Assembly (NCBI RefSeq): GCF_014873755.1 | Contig: NZ_JADBEG010000001.1 | Coordinates: forward strand, 8,840,501 to 8,904,500 | DNA: 64,000 nt | From: Amycolatopsis lexingtonensis | GTDB taxonomy: Bacteria; Actinomycetota; Actinomycetes; Mycobacteriales; Pseudonocardiaceae | Direction: 5' to 3' | Shown here: positions 1 to 9,238 of the stretch, one piece after another | Position numbering within the stretch: position 1 is the stretch's first letter | Layout: the number at the start of each line of letters is the position of its first letter | Translations under genes and position numbers: made by a program | Notes under the pieces: generated by a model | The model's database searches: none | What the model was told of the DNA's origin: nothing | Seen by the model: the letters and a program-made list of their open reading frames with translations, nothing else

Positions 1-438
1 GACCACGCCGGCCCCGACCGGCTCGAACCCGTGGCACTGTCCGAAGTGGTCGAAGCCGTCGCGGCCGGGCACGCCGAGATCGAGGTCACCGGGGCGCCCG
101 TGGTCAGCGGGCAGCGGTCGCGGCTGGAACGGCTGGTCCGCAACCTCGTCGACAACGCGCGGCGGCACGCCGTGTCCCGGGTCGTCGTCGAGGTGTCCGC
201 TGTGGACGGATGGGTGGTGCTGTCGGTCACCGACGACGGCCCCGGCGTCCCCGAAGCGGACCGCCGGCGCGTGTTCGACCGATTCGTCCGCCTCGACGAC
301 GCCCGGGCCCGCGACGACGGTGGGTCGGGCCTGGGCCTGGCGATCGTCGCGGACATCGCGCGCGCCCACGGCGGCACGGCGGAGGTCGAGGCGGGGAGCC
401 GGTTCGTCGTCCGCCTCCCGGAGCTGAAGAGGTCTTAA
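1..438 (+). CDS. Sensor histidine kinase, C-terminal part (cut by window edge)
   Basis: Only the end of the protein is present, open from base 1. It is the HATPase_c ATP-binding domain of a two-component sensor kinase: an N-box (RLVRNLVDNARRHA), a G1 box (DDGPGVP), an F-box-like stretch (VFDRFVRLDD) and a G2 box (GSGLGLAIV). This domain binds ATP and phosphorylates the His of the DHp domain, which lies outside the window. The response regulator is usually adjacent and would be upstream. The sensory input cannot be judged. The membrane acyltransferase begins 45 bp downstream on the same strand. Confidence 0.9.
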   Translation, partial: DHAGPDRLEPVALSEVVEAVAAGHAEIEVTGAPVVSGQRSRLERLVRNLVDNARRHAVSRVVVEVSAVDGWVVLSVTDDGPGVPEADRRRVFDRFVRLDDARARDDGGSGLGLAIVADIARAHGGTAEVEAGSRFVVRLPELKRS

Positions 439-483
439 GCCAGCTTCAGGTCCCGTTCAGCGTCCGCGGCCGACGCTGCGGGC

Positions 484-1596
484 ATGATCATCTCTTGGCG
501 GCCCCTCGACCACGACGCGTACCGGTCGTCGTCGTGGTTCCCCGGTTTGACCGGCCTGCGCGCGCTCGCCGCGCTGGCCGTCGTGTTCTTCCACTACGGC
601 GGCCCGGCCCTCGACCGGCTGCAGGGCTGGATCGCCGTCCAGCTGTTCTTCGTGCTGTCCGGCTTCCTGATCACGACGCTGGCGTTGCGCGAAGAGGACC
701 GCACCGGCCGGATTTCGTTGCGCGGCTTCTATATCCGAAGAGTTTTCCGCATCCTGCCGGTGTACTTCCTCCTGCTCGGCCTGACGGCGCTGGCGGTGAC
801 GCTCGCCGGGACGTATGGGAGCAGCCGGCTCGCCGACGCGATGCCGTACTACCTGACCTTCCTCAACGAGGTCGTCGACTTCAACACGCCGTACCCGACG
901 TCGTGGTCGCTGAGCGTGGAGGAGAAGTTCTACCTCGGCTGGCCCGTGCTGCTCGTGCTGACGTCGTTCGCGAAGACGGGCAAGACCGCGCTGCGCCTGC
1001 TGATCGGCGCGGGTGCGGTGGGGTTCGTGCTCGGGGTGCTGCCGCTGGCGCCGTCGCACCAGTGGGCGAGCCTGTCGGTGCACTACGGCTCGCTGGTCGT
1101 CGGCTGCCTGCTCGCACTGGTGTTGCACCACCCGCGCGGGTTCGCGGTGCTGCGGCCACTGACCAGCCCGGCCGCGGCGGTGCTGGTGGCGCTCGGGTTC
1201 GGTGCCCTCCAGCTTTCGGTGAAGCCGCTGGGGAGGACGTTCGGCGGGCACTGGCAGTTCGTCGTCCCGGTCTACGCGGTGGGCGCGGCCCTGCTGCTCG
1301 CCGCGGTGGTCTCGGCGGGCCCGGTCCGGCGGGTGCTCTCGAGCCGGGTGCTGACGTTCATCGGAGACCGGTCCTACGCGCTCTACCTGGCCCAGACGGG
1401 CGCGGCGGGCGTGACCGGCCTACTGTTCCCGACCGGCTTGGGCAAGGCGGTCGCGACCTCCGCCGTCGCGCTGCTCTTCGCGTGCGGCCTGCGGAAGTGG
1501 GTCGAGCAGCCGTCCATCGCGTACGGGCGGCGGCTGCTGGCAAAAGGGGAGCGGGCCCCTGCCGCGGAACGACAGGGACCCGCTCGGGTGGGATAG
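484..1596 (+). CDS. Acyltransferase 3 family membrane protein (OafA/YrhL-like)
   Basis: The 370-residue protein has many hydrophobic segments and the N-terminal signature [18 protein letters not shown], with the Arg and His typical of Acyltransferase_3 (OafA/YrhL/NodX) proteins. These integral membrane enzymes transfer acetyl or other acyl groups to sugars or cell-envelope polymers. The C-terminus ([14 protein letters not shown]) is also typical of the family. The acceptor cannot be inferred. The ATG start has no strong Shine-Dalgarno, so the exact start is moderately sure. Its 3' end contains the probable terminator of the convergent alanine dehydrogenase gene; the two stop codons are one base apart. 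Confidence 0.9.
   Translation: MIISWRPLDHDAYRSSSWFPGLTGLRALAALAVVFFHYGGPALDRLQGWIAVQLFFVLSGFLITTLALREEDRTGRISLRGFYIRRVFRILPVYFLLLGLTALAVTLAGTYGSSRLADAMPYYLTFLNEVVDFNTPYPTSWSLSVEEKFYLGWPVLLVLTSFAKTGKTALRLLIGAGAVGFVLGVLPLAPSHQWASLSVHYGSLVVGCLLALVLHHPRGFAVLRPLTSPAAAVLVALGFGALQLSVKPLGRTFGGHWQFVVPVYAVGAALLLAAVVSAGPVRRVLSSRVLTFIGDRSYALYLAQTGAAGVTGLLFPTGLGKAVATSAVALLFACGLRKWVEQPSIAYGRRLLAKGERAPAAERQGPARVG
1542..1585 (-). terminator. Probable intrinsic terminator of alanine dehydrogenase
   Basis: The arms at 1549-1563 and 1571-1585 pair over 15 positions. Two positions are mismatched on the plus strand, but both become G-U pairs in the minus-strand transcript. The hairpin starts 13 bases past the ald stop and is followed on that strand by CCCCTTTTG. 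It lies inside the 3' end of the opposing acyltransferase gene. Confidence 0.6.
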
Positions 1597-1597
1597 G

Positions 1598-2713
1598 TCA
1601 GGCGAGGACGGTGGCCAGCGGCGTGTGCGCCAGGTCGTGGGCCACCGCGACCGGGCCGTTGGTCAGGGCGCCGGCGTGCGTGTTGAGGCCCTTCGCCAGC
1701 GCCGCGTCCGCCTGCAGCGCGGCCTTCCAGCCGTGCTCGGCGAGCTGTACAGCGTAAGGCAGCGTGACGTTGGTGAGGCCGTACGTCGACGTCCGGGGCA
1801 CCGCGCCCGGCATGTTCGCGACGCAGTAGAAGACGGACTCGTGCACGGTGTAAGTCGGGTCGTCGTGCGTGGTCGGGCGCGAGTCGGCGAAGCAGCCGCC
1901 CTGGTCGATCGCGATGTCGACGAGCACGCTGCCGGCCTTCATCCGGGACACGAGTTCGTTCGAGACCAGCTTCGGCGCCTTCGCGCCCGGCACCAGCACC
2001 GCGCCGATGACCAGGTCGGCCTGCAGCACGGACTCCTCGACCGACAGGCGGTTCGACGTCACCGTGCGGATGCGGCCGCCGAAGTCGTTGTCGATCTGGC
2101 GGAGGCGGTCGACGTTGGTGTCGAGGATCTCGACGTCCGAGCCGAGGCCCAGCGCGACGCGGGCGGCGTTGAGGCCGGCCACGCCGCCGCCGATGACGAC
2201 GACGCGCGCCGGGTGCACGCCCGGGATGCCGCCGGGCAGGACACCGCGCCCGCCGCTCGGCTTCATCAGGGAGAACGCACCGACCTGCGGGGCCAGCCGG
2301 CCCGCGACCTCGGACATCGGGGCGAGCAGCGGGAGGGCGCCGGTGGCGGTCTGCACCGTCTCGTACGCGATCGCGGTGGTGCCGGCGGCCAGCAGCGCGT
2401 CGGTCAGCGGCCGGTCGGCGGCGATGTGCAGGTAGGTGAAGAGGACCTGGTCGCGCCGGAGACGTCCGTACTCCTCGGCGATGGGTTCCTTGACCTTGAG
2501 GACGAGCTCGCCCTCGGCCCAGGTCTCGTCGGCGGTGGCGAGGATCTTCGCGCCGGCGGCGACGTACTCCTCGTCGGCGATGGACGAACCGGTGCCCGCG
2601 CCGGTCTCGACGAAGACGTCGTGCCCGCGCCCGACCAGCTCGTGCACGCCGGCCGGGGTCAGCGCGACCCGGTACTCGTGCTTCTTGATCTCACGGGGAA
2701 CGGCGATACGCAC
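1598..2713 (-). CDS. ald: Alanine dehydrogenase
   Basis: The 371-residue protein matches the family length. It catalyses reversible NAD-dependent deamination of L-alanine to pyruvate and ammonia. Visible marks are the N-terminus [18 protein letters not shown] with the substrate-binding Arg/Lys residues, the central Rossmann motif [19 protein letters not shown], and the C-terminal region around [13 protein letters not shown]. The GTG start at 2713 is chosen because AGGAGG sits six bases upstream; a longer open frame exists but lacks this site. The gene is convergent with the acyltransferase and divergent from the oxidoreductase. No Lrp/AsnC regulator gene, the common partner of ald, is adjacent. 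Confidence 0.95.
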   Translation of the reverse strand: MRIAVPREIKKHEYRVALTPAGVHELVGRGHDVFVETGAGTGSSIADEEYVAAGAKILATADETWAEGELVLKVKEPIAEEYGRLRRDQVLFTYLHIAADRPLTDALLAAGTTAIAYETVQTATGALPLLAPMSEVAGRLAPQVGAFSLMKPSGGRGVLPGGIPGVHPARVVVIGGGVAGLNAARVALGLGSDVEILDTNVDRLRQIDNDFGGRIRTVTSNRLSVEESVLQADLVIGAVLVPGAKAPKLVSNELVSRMKAGSVLVDIAIDQGGCFADSRPTTHDDPTYTVHESVFYCVANMPGAVPRTSTYGLTNVTLPYAVQLAEHGWKAALQADAALAKGLNTHAGALTNGPVAVAHDLAHTPLATVLA

Positions 2714-2789
2714 GGTCGGCCTCCTGGGTCGGTCTGCGTCGAAAACGGTGCGGTGTTGCCACTCACGGTGAGCCACCCGGACGGCGGTG

Positions 2790-2841
2790 TCATCGTGCTG
2801 CGCGGACATTTCTTCGCGGCTTTCGTGGTGCTCCGCGGACA
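2790..2841. repeat. Direct repeats upstream of ald
   Basis: Two similar 19-mers lie at 2790-2808 and 2823-2841, sharing the core GCTGCGCGGACA / GCTCCGCGGACA. They are 33 bp apart, about three helical turns, in the ald/oxidoreductase intergenic region. They could be regulator sites; Lrp-type AldR controls ald in mycobacteria. No binding consensus was matched. Confidence 0.3.
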
Positions 2842-2847
2842 ACACTG

Positions 2848-2878
2848 TTGACCTCGACTTCACTTGAAGTTGCAGCGT
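2848..2878 (+). promoter_or_regulatory. MerR-type promoter/operator of the oxidoreductase
   Basis: TTGACC at 2848-2853 is followed by the palindrome ACTTCA-CT-TGAAGT at 2857-2870. A weak -10 (CAGCGT) at 2873-2878 would give a 19-bp spacer. An overlong spacer containing a symmetric operator is the hallmark of MerR-family promoters such as SoxR. The predicted transcript would begin at or near the ATG at 2885. No MerR gene is in the window. Confidence 0.5.
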
Positions 2879-2884
2879 GGGGGC

Positions 2885-3820
2885 ATGAGAGCTGTTTGGT
2901 TGCGGGAGTTCGGCGGGCCGGAGGTGCTGGTCCCGGGGGACGCACCGGATCCGGTCGCCGGGCCCGGTCAGGTGCTGGTCGAAGTGGCCTTCGCGAACAC
3001 CACGTTCGTCGAGACGCAGTTCCGGGCGGGCGCGCCCGGGCCGTTCCGGGCGGCGCCGCCGCTGATCCCGGGCAACGGCGTCGGCGGGGTGATCAGCGCG
3101 GTCGGCGAAGGGGTGGACCCGGGACTGGCCGGCCAGCGGGTGGTGACGTCGACCGGCGGCTCCGGCGGCTACGCCCAGCGCGTCGCGGTGGACGCGGCGG
3201 CGGTGTTCGCGGTGCCGCCGTCCCTGGAGCTCGACGCGGCGGTGGCGGTGCTCGCGGACGGCCGCACCGCGACCGGCTTGGTGCATGCGACCAGGGTGCG
3301 CCCGGGCGATCGAGTCCTGGTCGAGGCGGCGGCGGGCGGCGTCGGCGGCCTGCTGGTCCAGCTGGCGAAGGCGGCGGGCGCGTTCGTGATCGGCGCGGCG
3401 GGTGGCCCGGCGAAGGTGGCCCGGGTCCAGGCGGCGGACGCCGTCGTCGACTACCTGTTGCCGGACTGGGCGTCTTCGCTGGGGGAGATCGACGTGGTCT
3501 TCGACGGCGTGGGCGGCTCGATCGGCGCGGCCGCTTTCGGCCGGCTGCGCCGAGGTGGTCGGATGGCGGCCTACGGCCTGGCGAGCGGCGCGTGGGCGGA
3601 AGTGTCCGAAGAGGACGCTGCTTCGCGCGGGATCACGGTGGTGCGCTCGATCGGCGGGGCGGAGGAGATGCGGGCGTTCACGGAGTCGGCACTGGCGGAG
3701 GCGGCGGCCGGCCGGCTAGTGCCGGTGATCGGCCAGCGCTTCCCGCTGGAGAAGGCCGCCGATGCCCACGCGGCGATCGAATCCCGCACCACGGTGGGAA
3801 AGACGCTGCTGGTGGCATGA
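2885..3820 (+). CDS. Zinc-independent quinone oxidoreductase / MDR alcohol dehydrogenase family
   Basis: The 311-residue medium-chain dehydrogenase/reductase begins MRAVWLREFGGPEVL, typical of quinone oxidoreductases. It has a GroES-like N-terminal half and a Rossmann half with the NADPH-binding stretch VEAAAGGVGGLLVQLAKAAG. The structural zinc cysteines are absent, as in the QOR subfamily. Such enzymes reduce quinones or alpha,beta-unsaturated carbonyls with NADPH. ATG 2885 is preferred over an in-frame TTG at 2864, because the latter lies inside the palindromic operator. The MerR-type promoter suggests induction by redox or electrophile stress (inference). Confidence 0.88.
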   Translation: MRAVWLREFGGPEVLVPGDAPDPVAGPGQVLVEVAFANTTFVETQFRAGAPGPFRAAPPLIPGNGVGGVISAVGEGVDPGLAGQRVVTSTGGSGGYAQRVAVDAAAVFAVPPSLELDAAVAVLADGRTATGLVHATRVRPGDRVLVEAAAGGVGGLLVQLAKAAGAFVIGAAGGPAKVARVQAADAVVDYLLPDWASSLGEIDVVFDGVGGSIGAAAFGRLRRGGRMAAYGLASGAWAEVSEEDAASRGITVVRSIGGAEEMRAFTESALAEAAAGRLVPVIGQRFPLEKAADAHAAIESRTTVGKTLLVA

Positions 3821-3941
3821 GCGGAGGCCTTGATTTTCCGGCCACCGGAGAGGGAACACCGCGCCCCACCCTTCCCTGGGGGACGAGCCCCGCTCAGTCT
3901 ATCGGCGAGCACTGACGGTCTGGCCGTTTTGCGGGCTGCGA

Positions 3942-3985
3942 GGCCGAACTGTCCACAGGGGGCGGGGGTTGTGGACAGTTCGGCC
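3942..3985. repeat. Perfect 16-bp inverted repeat
   Basis: The arms at 3942-3957 and 3970-3985 are perfectly complementary around the core GAACTGTCCACA, with a 12-base loop. The repeat lies in the 304-bp gap between the convergent oxidoreductase and metalloprotease genes. It probably works as a bidirectional transcription terminator. No gene was found in this gap. Confidence 0.6.
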
Positions 3986-4067
3986 GACCCGGGCCTGAAT
4001 GGCCTTGCCCAGCGGTGAAAACGGTGGAAGCCGTGGTGCACCCGGCCGTGCTGGACTTACCGAGTGC

Positions 4068-4116
4068 CATGAGGGGCACCTTCATGGCACTCAAAGCCAA
4101 GAAGGTGCCCCTCATG
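4068..4116. terminator. Long hairpin after the metalloprotease gene
   Basis: The 21-base arms at 4068-4088 and 4096-4116 match with one mismatch, with a 7-base loop (ACTCAAA). The core is GAGGGGCACCTTC/GAAGGTGCCCCTC. It lies 8 bp beyond the stop of the minus-strand protease gene, so terminator is the natural reading. It resembles the hairpins at 19366 and 60539 in design. Confidence 0.6.
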
Positions 4117-4124
4117 AACAACCG

Positions 4125-5039
4125 TCAGCCGCGGTAAGCGGACCAAGAGCTGTTCATCCGCGTGCCCTGGCCCGCGGTGAACTCGTACATGCAGCCGTCA
4201 TAGCTGTAGTCCATGAAGTTGTGCACCGGGTCCTGGCCCGTCGACGTGCAGGTGTCCTTGTTCGTCGGGCACCCGGACGTCGCCGTCGCCTCGGCCGGGG
4301 TGTCGGACACGTAGTCGCCCGAACCGGAGCAGCCGCCCTGGAACGTGTGGTACAGCCCCATCCAGTGGCCGACTTCGTGGGTGGCCGTGTCGCCCTCGTT
4401 GTAGTTCGTCGCCGAGCGGCCCGGGAGGGACTCGTCGAGGATGACCACGCCGTCCATCTTGGGCTTGGAGTTGTAGTTCCAGGGGAACGTCGCCCAGCCG
4501 AGGAGGTCGTCGCCGAGGTTGGCGGTGTAGATGTTCAGCGCGTTCTTGCCGCCCTTGCGCAGCGCATTCTTCATGTTGCGCTCGGCCGACGTGCCGTCGG
4601 TGATGCCGTTGTACCAGGTGGAGTTGTTCGTGTAGTCCGTGCTGACCAGCGTGAAGCTGAAGCCGCTGGAGGCGTACGCGCTGTTCAGCACCGAGATCTG
4701 CTTGGTGATCGTCGACGACGGCAGGTTGCCGGTCGAGCCGCTCGTGATCACGTGGAAGTACACCGGGATCGAGACGGCCGCCGCGGCCTTGAACGTCGTT
4801 CGCTTGCCGGCCAGCTTGCTCTGCATGTCCGCCTCGACGCGGGCTGCTTCCGCCGGGGACAGGCTGTCGGCGTGGCCGTCCTTGCTCCGGTCCGCCGCGT
4901 GGGTGGGCGTGAAGCAGTCGGCGGACGGCGCCGCGACCGCGCTGCCGGTGGTGGTGCCCGGGACGACCAGGGCGACCAGGGAGAGCGCGGACACCGCGCC
5001 CAGCTTGACGGCCCTGCGCAACCGCTCCGAACTGCTCAT
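4125..5039 (-). CDS. Secreted zinc metalloprotease, M43 (pappalysin/cytophagalysin-like) family
   Basis: The 304-residue precursor has a signal peptide: basic [12 protein letters not shown], a hydrophobic core, then AVAAPSADC. The extended zinc motif [11 protein letters not shown] (HExxHxxGxxH) places it in the metzincins. The downstream FMDYSYDGC supplies the Met-turn, and the cysteine pattern fits M43 extracellular proteases. It likely degrades extracellular protein. The ATG at 5039 is chosen because GAGGAG sits five bases upstream; an in-frame GTG two codons earlier is too close to that site. The strong hairpin at 4068-4116 follows it. Confidence 0.9.
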   Translation of the reverse strand: MSSSERLRRAVKLGAVSALSLVALVVPGTTTGSAVAAPSADCFTPTHAADRSKDGHADSLSPAEAARVEADMQSKLAGKRTTFKAAAAVSIPVYFHVITSGSTGNLPSSTITKQISVLNSAYASSGFSFTLVSTDYTNNSTWYNGITDGTSAERNMKNALRKGGKNALNIYTANLGDDLLGWATFPWNYNSKPKMDGVVILDESLPGRSATNYNEGDTATHEVGHWMGLYHTFQGGCSGSGDYVSDTPAEATATSGCPTNKDTCTSTGQDPVHNFMDYSYDGCMYEFTAGQGTRMNSSWSAYRG

Positions 5040-5201
5040 GGACACTCCTCTGCGACGACCCGGCGACCCCGGGTGGTCAGAGAAAAATGCGGCAGGCGAT
5101 CACCGGAATCCACCACCTTTCGGCTGGAAAGCACAATCCGGACGATCGGCGCGATCCATGCGGAGCAACGCATGCGTCGCGCACTGGGCCGAACGGCGCA
5201 A

Positions 5202-6758
5202 TCAGCTCCAGCGCAGCGCCACCAGCTGGGTGAGCAGCGCCAGCCGGACGTCCGGGTCGTCGAGGTCCAGCGGGACCAGCTCCAGCAGCTTCCGCATCCG
5301 GTACCGCAGGGTGTTCGGGTGGATCCGCAGCTCCCGCGCCGCCGCGCGCGGGTCGCCGGGGTGGCGCAGCCACTCGTACAGCGTCTCGACGTAGCCGGCC
5401 TTGCCCGTCTCGTCGTGCGCGCGCAGGGCGCCCAGCGGGCCGAGCTCGACGACCTTCGCCCCGGCTGCCGCCGTCGCGCCGCGGTGCAGGGTCAGCGCCG
5501 TCCAGGCTTCGTCGAAGGTGATCACGCGCTCGTCGAGCAGTTCCGCGCGCAGCAGGCCGAGGGCTTCGTCCGCCTGGAGGCGCGACGCCGAGAGGTCGCC
5601 GATCTCGCCGGGTGCGCCCGCCGCGGCGCGCGGAGCACCGCTGCGACGAGACGGTCCCGTCGCGACGAGAGCCTCGCGCAGTTCCGGCCAGCCGCCGGGG
5701 CCCGTCCGGTCCGGGACCACGGCGTAGAGCAGCCCGCCCAGCTCGGTCGCGACCGGGCGGCTGCCGATGCCCTGGGAGATCCGTTCGAGCAGGGCGAGCC
5801 GCAGGCCTTCGGCGTCGCGCCCGTCGCCGCCGGTGACCTCGATGACGACCACGCGGTGCGGCTCGTCGGACAGGTCCAGCTCCGCCATCGCCTTGCGCGG
5901 GTTCGCCCGGCCTTCGAGCACCCCGCGCAGCAGCTCGGCCGACGCGCGGCGCTGCGCGTCGGTGTGCGCGCGGCGCCGCAGCAGGTGCAGTGCGACGACC
6001 GGGGCGGCGTCGGCGAACGCGGCCGCGCGCTCGTCGGACACCGGCCCCGCGACGACCGCCCACATCGACCCGAGCAGCTCGCCGCCCATCCGGATCGGCA
6101 CGATCAGCCGCGGCAGCGTGCCGTCGCGCTGCGCCGGGACGAAGATCGTCTGCCGCCCGCGCGACAGCTCGCGGAACACCCCGCGCGACCGGAACCGCGC
6201 GAGGACGTCGTCGGGGATGCGGCGGCCCATGATCGTGGCGACGCGCGCCGGGTCGGTCAGGTCTTGGCGCGCGGAGTAGGCGAGCACACGCGAGTTGGTG
6301 TCCTCGATGGTCACCGGGGCGTCCACGACGGACGCGACGGCGTCGGCGAGCCGGAAGAGGTCGCCGGAGCCGGGGTCGAGGTCTTCGGACTCGTCGGCGA
6401 GGGCGTCGAGGACCGTCCGCAGCAGCCAGACGAGCTGCGCCCACGACGTCGCCGCGTGCACCTGCACCAGCGCGATCCCGCTCGCCTTCGCGGCCCGTTT
6501 CACCGCCTGCTTCGCGGCGAGCGGCGGCTTGAGCAGCACGGCGGCGGCGCCCTGCGCGGCGCTCTGGCGCACCAGTTCGGCGGCGTCTTCGGGACCGGTC
6601 GTGGCGACGCCGAGCACGAGGTCCCCGGCCGACAGGGTGACCGCGCCGCCGGGCTCGGCGATGACGACGTCGGCGACCGCGGGGGAGTCGTCGGGCACCT
6701 GGAGCGCGTGGAGCAGCGTCGGCCCCACCCGGTCGACCACGCTGCGCACCGAGACCAC
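5202..6758 (-). CDS. PucR-family transcriptional regulator
   Basis: The 518-residue protein has a PucR-like N-terminal domain (VVDRVGPTLLHAL onward), a central sensory/GGDEF-like region, and a C-terminal helix-turn-helix of the HTH_30 type (RELRIHPNTLRYRMRKL). PucR/CdaR proteins usually activate catabolic genes such as purine or sugar-acid utilisation. The target here is unknown. The start is GTG with no clear ribosome site, and it lies only 50 bp from the divergent methyltransferase, so the two probably share a promoter region. Confidence 0.88.
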   Translation of the reverse strand: MVSVRSVVDRVGPTLLHALQVPDDSPAVADVVIAEPGGAVTLSAGDLVLGVATTGPEDAAELVRQSAAQGAAAVLLKPPLAAKQAVKRAAKASGIALVQVHAATSWAQLVWLLRTVLDALADESEDLDPGSGDLFRLADAVASVVDAPVTIEDTNSRVLAYSARQDLTDPARVATIMGRRIPDDVLARFRSRGVFRELSRGRQTIFVPAQRDGTLPRLIVPIRMGGELLGSMWAVVAGPVSDERAAAFADAAPVVALHLLRRRAHTDAQRRASAELLRGVLEGRANPRKAMAELDLSDEPHRVVVIEVTGGDGRDAEGLRLALLERISQGIGSRPVATELGGLLYAVVPDRTGPGGWPELREALVATGPSRRSGAPRAAAGAPGEIGDLSASRLQADEALGLLRAELLDERVITFDEAWTALTLHRGATAAAGAKVVELGPLGALRAHDETGKAGYVETLYEWLRHPGDPRAAARELRIHPNTLRYRMRKLLELVPLDLDDPDVRLALLTQLVALRWS

Positions 6759-6808
6759 GGGATCATTCTGGCCGAGAAAGCGGTGGACGGCTCGGTAGGG
6801 TCGGAGAG

Positions 6809-7429
6809 GTGAGCGAGGCCCGGCGGATCGTCGAATCCGGCTATGACAGCTCGGCGGGGCGGTACCTCGAGTGGAGCGCCCGCATCGAGGACGACCCGCG
6901 GCTGCGCTTCCTGAGCGAGCTGACCGGCCGGCTCCCCGCCGGTTCCCGCGTCCTCGACCTCGGGTGCGGGGCGGGTGTCCCGTGCACGGCGGTGCTCGCC
7001 GAGCACCACGACGTCGTAGGTGTCGACCTCTCCGCGACGCAACTGGAGCTGGCGCGGCGCAACGTCCCCGGTGCGCGGTTCGAGAAGGCCGACATGACCG
7101 CGGTGTCCTTTCCGGACGGCGGCTTCGACGCGGTCACGGCGTTCTACTCCGTGCTGCACGTGCCCCGCGAGGAACAGGGCGCGCTCTTCGTGCGGATCGC
7201 CCGCTGGCTGCGCCCCGGCGGCTGGTTCCTGGCCGCGCTCGGCTGCAGCGAAGCGAACGGCGTCGAAGCCGACTGGCTGGGCACGCCGATGTTCTTCAGC
7301 AGTCACGCGCCGGCGGTTAACCGCCGTTCACTCGAAGCGGCGGGCTTCACGCTCGAAGTGGACGAACCCGTGACGATCCAGGAACCCGAAGGGCCGGCGC
7401 GCTTCCACTGGGTGCTCGCCCGGCGCTGA
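6809..7429 (+). CDS. Class I SAM-dependent methyltransferase
   Basis: The 206-residue protein has the Rossmann-type SAM-binding motif I VLDLGCGAGVP, an acidic loop (VGVDLS) and motif III-like ALRPGG-type residues (RWLRPGGWFLA). This is the Methyltransf_11/25 family; the methyl acceptor cannot be predicted. The GTG start follows GGAGAG at short spacing. It is divergent from the PucR regulator, which could be its regulator (inference from position only). Confidence 0.88.
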   Translation: MSEARRIVESGYDSSAGRYLEWSARIEDDPRLRFLSELTGRLPAGSRVLDLGCGAGVPCTAVLAEHHDVVGVDLSATQLELARRNVPGARFEKADMTAVSFPDGGFDAVTAFYSVLHVPREEQGALFVRIARWLRPGGWFLAALGCSEANGVEADWLGTPMFFSSHAPAVNRRSLEAAGFTLEVDEPVTIQEPEGPARFHWVLARR

Positions 7430-7488
7430 ACCAGGGCCTGCCGGGGCGGTGGCGGGCGGACGCACCGCCCCGGCAGGCGTTCAGGGGG

Positions 7489-7911
7489 TCAGAGCTCCAC
7501 GCTCTTGACCACGCGGCGCGCACCGGCGATGAGCATCCCGATGTTCGCCGAGCGCGGGCAGACGACGACGGCGACCACGTCGGCGTTGCGGTTGTCCCGC
7601 AGGAACAGGTGCGTCAGGTTGGCGCTGTTGACGAGGACTTCCTGGAAGTAGTGCTCGTTGCCGGCGATGCCGCGGCGTTCCTTGAAGATGTCTTCGATCA
7701 TCACGACCGTGCGGCCCTGGAACAGGTCGAGGGTCGCCCCGGCCAGCAGGTCCAGCACTTCCGGCGGGTGGGCGTCAGTGGTCTCGACCGAGAGCAGCAT
7801 GCCGGTGGCCAGGTCGACGACGCCGGAAGCCAGGCAGTCGGGCACCTCCTGCCGCATCCGCTTGACCAAGACGGTCATCTGGTCCGACATGGTCTGGCCG
7901 TTGCCCAGCAT
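7489..7911 (-). CDS. Roadblock/LC7-like protein, last gene of operon
   Basis: The 140-residue protein looks like a roadblock/LC7-type small domain: an alpha-beta fold with a conserved VDLATGMLLSVET strand region and a long central helix. AAGGAG seven bases upstream supports the ATG at 7911. It follows another roadblock gene (30-bp gap) and a DUF4388-like gene. Such proteins regulate small GTPases (as MglB or CvnB do), but no GTPase gene is present here. The assignment rests on pattern and context. Confidence 0.65.
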   Translation of the reverse strand: MLGNGQTMSDQMTVLVKRMRQEVPDCLASGVVDLATGMLLSVETTDAHPPEVLDLLAGATLDLFQGRTVVMIEDIFKERRGIAGNEHYFQEVLVNSANLTHLFLRDNRNADVVAVVVCPRSANIGMLIAGARRVVKSVEL

Positions 7912-7941
7912 GTCCGTTCTCCTTCTTCCGGTTTTTCGGGT

Positions 7942-8313
7942 TCAGCAGGCGGTGAGGATCGAGCCGATGCGCTCGATCGTGGGCAGCGATGCGTGGTGCA
8001 GGCGGCCGATGTCGAGGCCTTCGTCGCCGAGCACGACCATCAGCGCGAGCCGGTCGACGGAGTAGACGGCCAGGTAGCCGCCGCTGCTGCGGACGACGGC
8101 CTGGCGGAACGCGCCCTGGCCGATCGTGGCGGCGGTCGTGTGCGCCAGCCCGAGGTGGGCGGCGGCGAGCGCGGAGACGCTGTCGGGGTCGATCCGGTCT
8201 TCGGTGTCGGCCACGATGAGCAGGCCGTCCACCCCGGCCACGAGGGTGTCGGTGACCCCGTTCACCCGCCGCCGGAGCGCGTTGAGCTCGGCGGCCAGCG
8301 CGTCACGGTCCAC
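7942..8313 (-). CDS. Roadblock/LC7 domain protein
   Basis: The 123-residue protein has a canonical roadblock/LC7 layout: helix LNALRRRVNGVTDTLVAGVDGLLIV, then GGYLAVYSVD and a C-terminal LVVLGDEG-type strand. Homologues act as GTPase-activating partners or scaffolds for Ras-like GTPases. The GTG start has AAAGGA seven bases upstream. It overlaps the 3' end of the upstream DUF4388-like gene by 11 bp, indicating translational coupling. It acts in the cytoplasm; the partner is unknown. Confidence 0.78.
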   Translation of the reverse strand: MDRDALAAELNALRRRVNGVTDTLVAGVDGLLIVADTEDRIDPDSVSALAAAHLGLAHTTAATIGQGAFRQAVVRSSGGYLAVYSVDRLALMVVLGDEGLDIGRLHHASLPTIERIGSILTAC

Positions 8314-9238
8314 GTGCGGTTCCTTTCCGGTCCTCGGGTTCGTCGGTGGTGCGGTCGGGCGCCGGGTCCGGCGGCCCGGCGCGGATGCGGTTCAGCAGCC
8401 GGGGCAGCACCTGCCAGCCGGACGGACGGCGGTCGTCCCCGGCGCCGCTGGCCCCGGGATCGCGCCGCGGCAGGGCGGGTTCCGGTTCTCGGGTGGCGAG
8501 CGCTGGGCCCGGTGCCCGCGGCCGCAGCGGGCGCCGCGGACCGGCGGTGCCCGGTGGTGCGCCGTCGGCGATGGCCAGCAGCCCGTCGCCGACCAGCCGT
8601 GACACCTCGACTGTCACCGGGAAGACGTTGCGCCCCAACAGGAACGCGATGTCCCTGGCGCAGCGGCGGCCGTTGGCGCAGGCGACGATGTCACGCCGGG
8701 TGCGGCCCGGCGCGGCCGCGGCGGGTACCGGGACCAGGCGTTCCCGGTACGGGGAGATCGGCGTGGGCAGCGCGGCCAGCGCGTCGATCCGCCGCCGGGT
8801 TTCGGCCAGCAGCAGGTCGACGTCGAGGCCCGGGCTGACCGGCACGGGCACGTCGAACGGCCGGGGATCGACGGCGTACTCGTCGATCGTGCCCGCGACG
8901 ACGGCGAATGCGCCGTCCCGGGCGGCCATGGTGGTGATCAGCCGCAGTTCGGCGGCGCCGATCCCGGTGCCGCCGAGTAGGTCGTCGAACGGGGCGGTGC
9001 CGCCGGCGCGCAGCACCGCGGACCAGTCCTCCTCGCGGATCCGGCCCGAGCGCAGCAGCAGCGCGTCCGGCCCCGGCGCACCCGGGCTGTCGACCGCCAC
9101 CACGGCTCCTTCGCGCAGGTGGAACACGCCGCCGGGGCGGCCCGCGAGGCAGAGCGAGCCGGTGGTGCCCTCGGCCCGGCAGGCGCTCAGCGCCCACGCG
9201 AGGAAGTCGAACGAAGGCCGCGCTCGCGTTTCGCTCAC
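8303..9238 (-). CDS. DUF4388-like (PatA N-terminal type) regulator of roadblock operon
   Basis: The 311-residue protein begins with a DUF4388-like domain (FDFLAWALSACRAEGTTGSL, then GGVFHLREGAVVAVDS). This domain occurs in PatA and in gliding or GTPase-associated regulators. A second block around GRNVFPVTVEVSRLVGDGLL looks like a winged helix. The last 90 residues are Pro/Arg/Asp-rich and likely disordered. The GTG start is preceded by AGGAG. It is the first gene of an operon with two roadblock proteins, suggesting a signalling module that senses through this protein. The family call is moderate. Confidence 0.6.
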   Translation of the reverse strand: MSETRARPSFDFLAWALSACRAEGTTGSLCLAGRPGGVFHLREGAVVAVDSPGAPGPDALLLRSGRIREEDWSAVLRAGGTAPFDDLLGGTGIGAAELRLITTMAARDGAFAVVAGTIDEYAVDPRPFDVPVPVSPGLDVDLLLAETRRRIDALAALPTPISPYRERLVPVPAAAAPGRTRRDIVACANGRRCARDIAFLLGRNVFPVTVEVSRLVGDGLLAIADGAPPGTAGPRRPLRPRAPGPALATREPEPALPRRDPGASGAGDDRRPSGWQVLPRLLNRIRAGPPDPAPDRTTDEPEDRKGTARGP

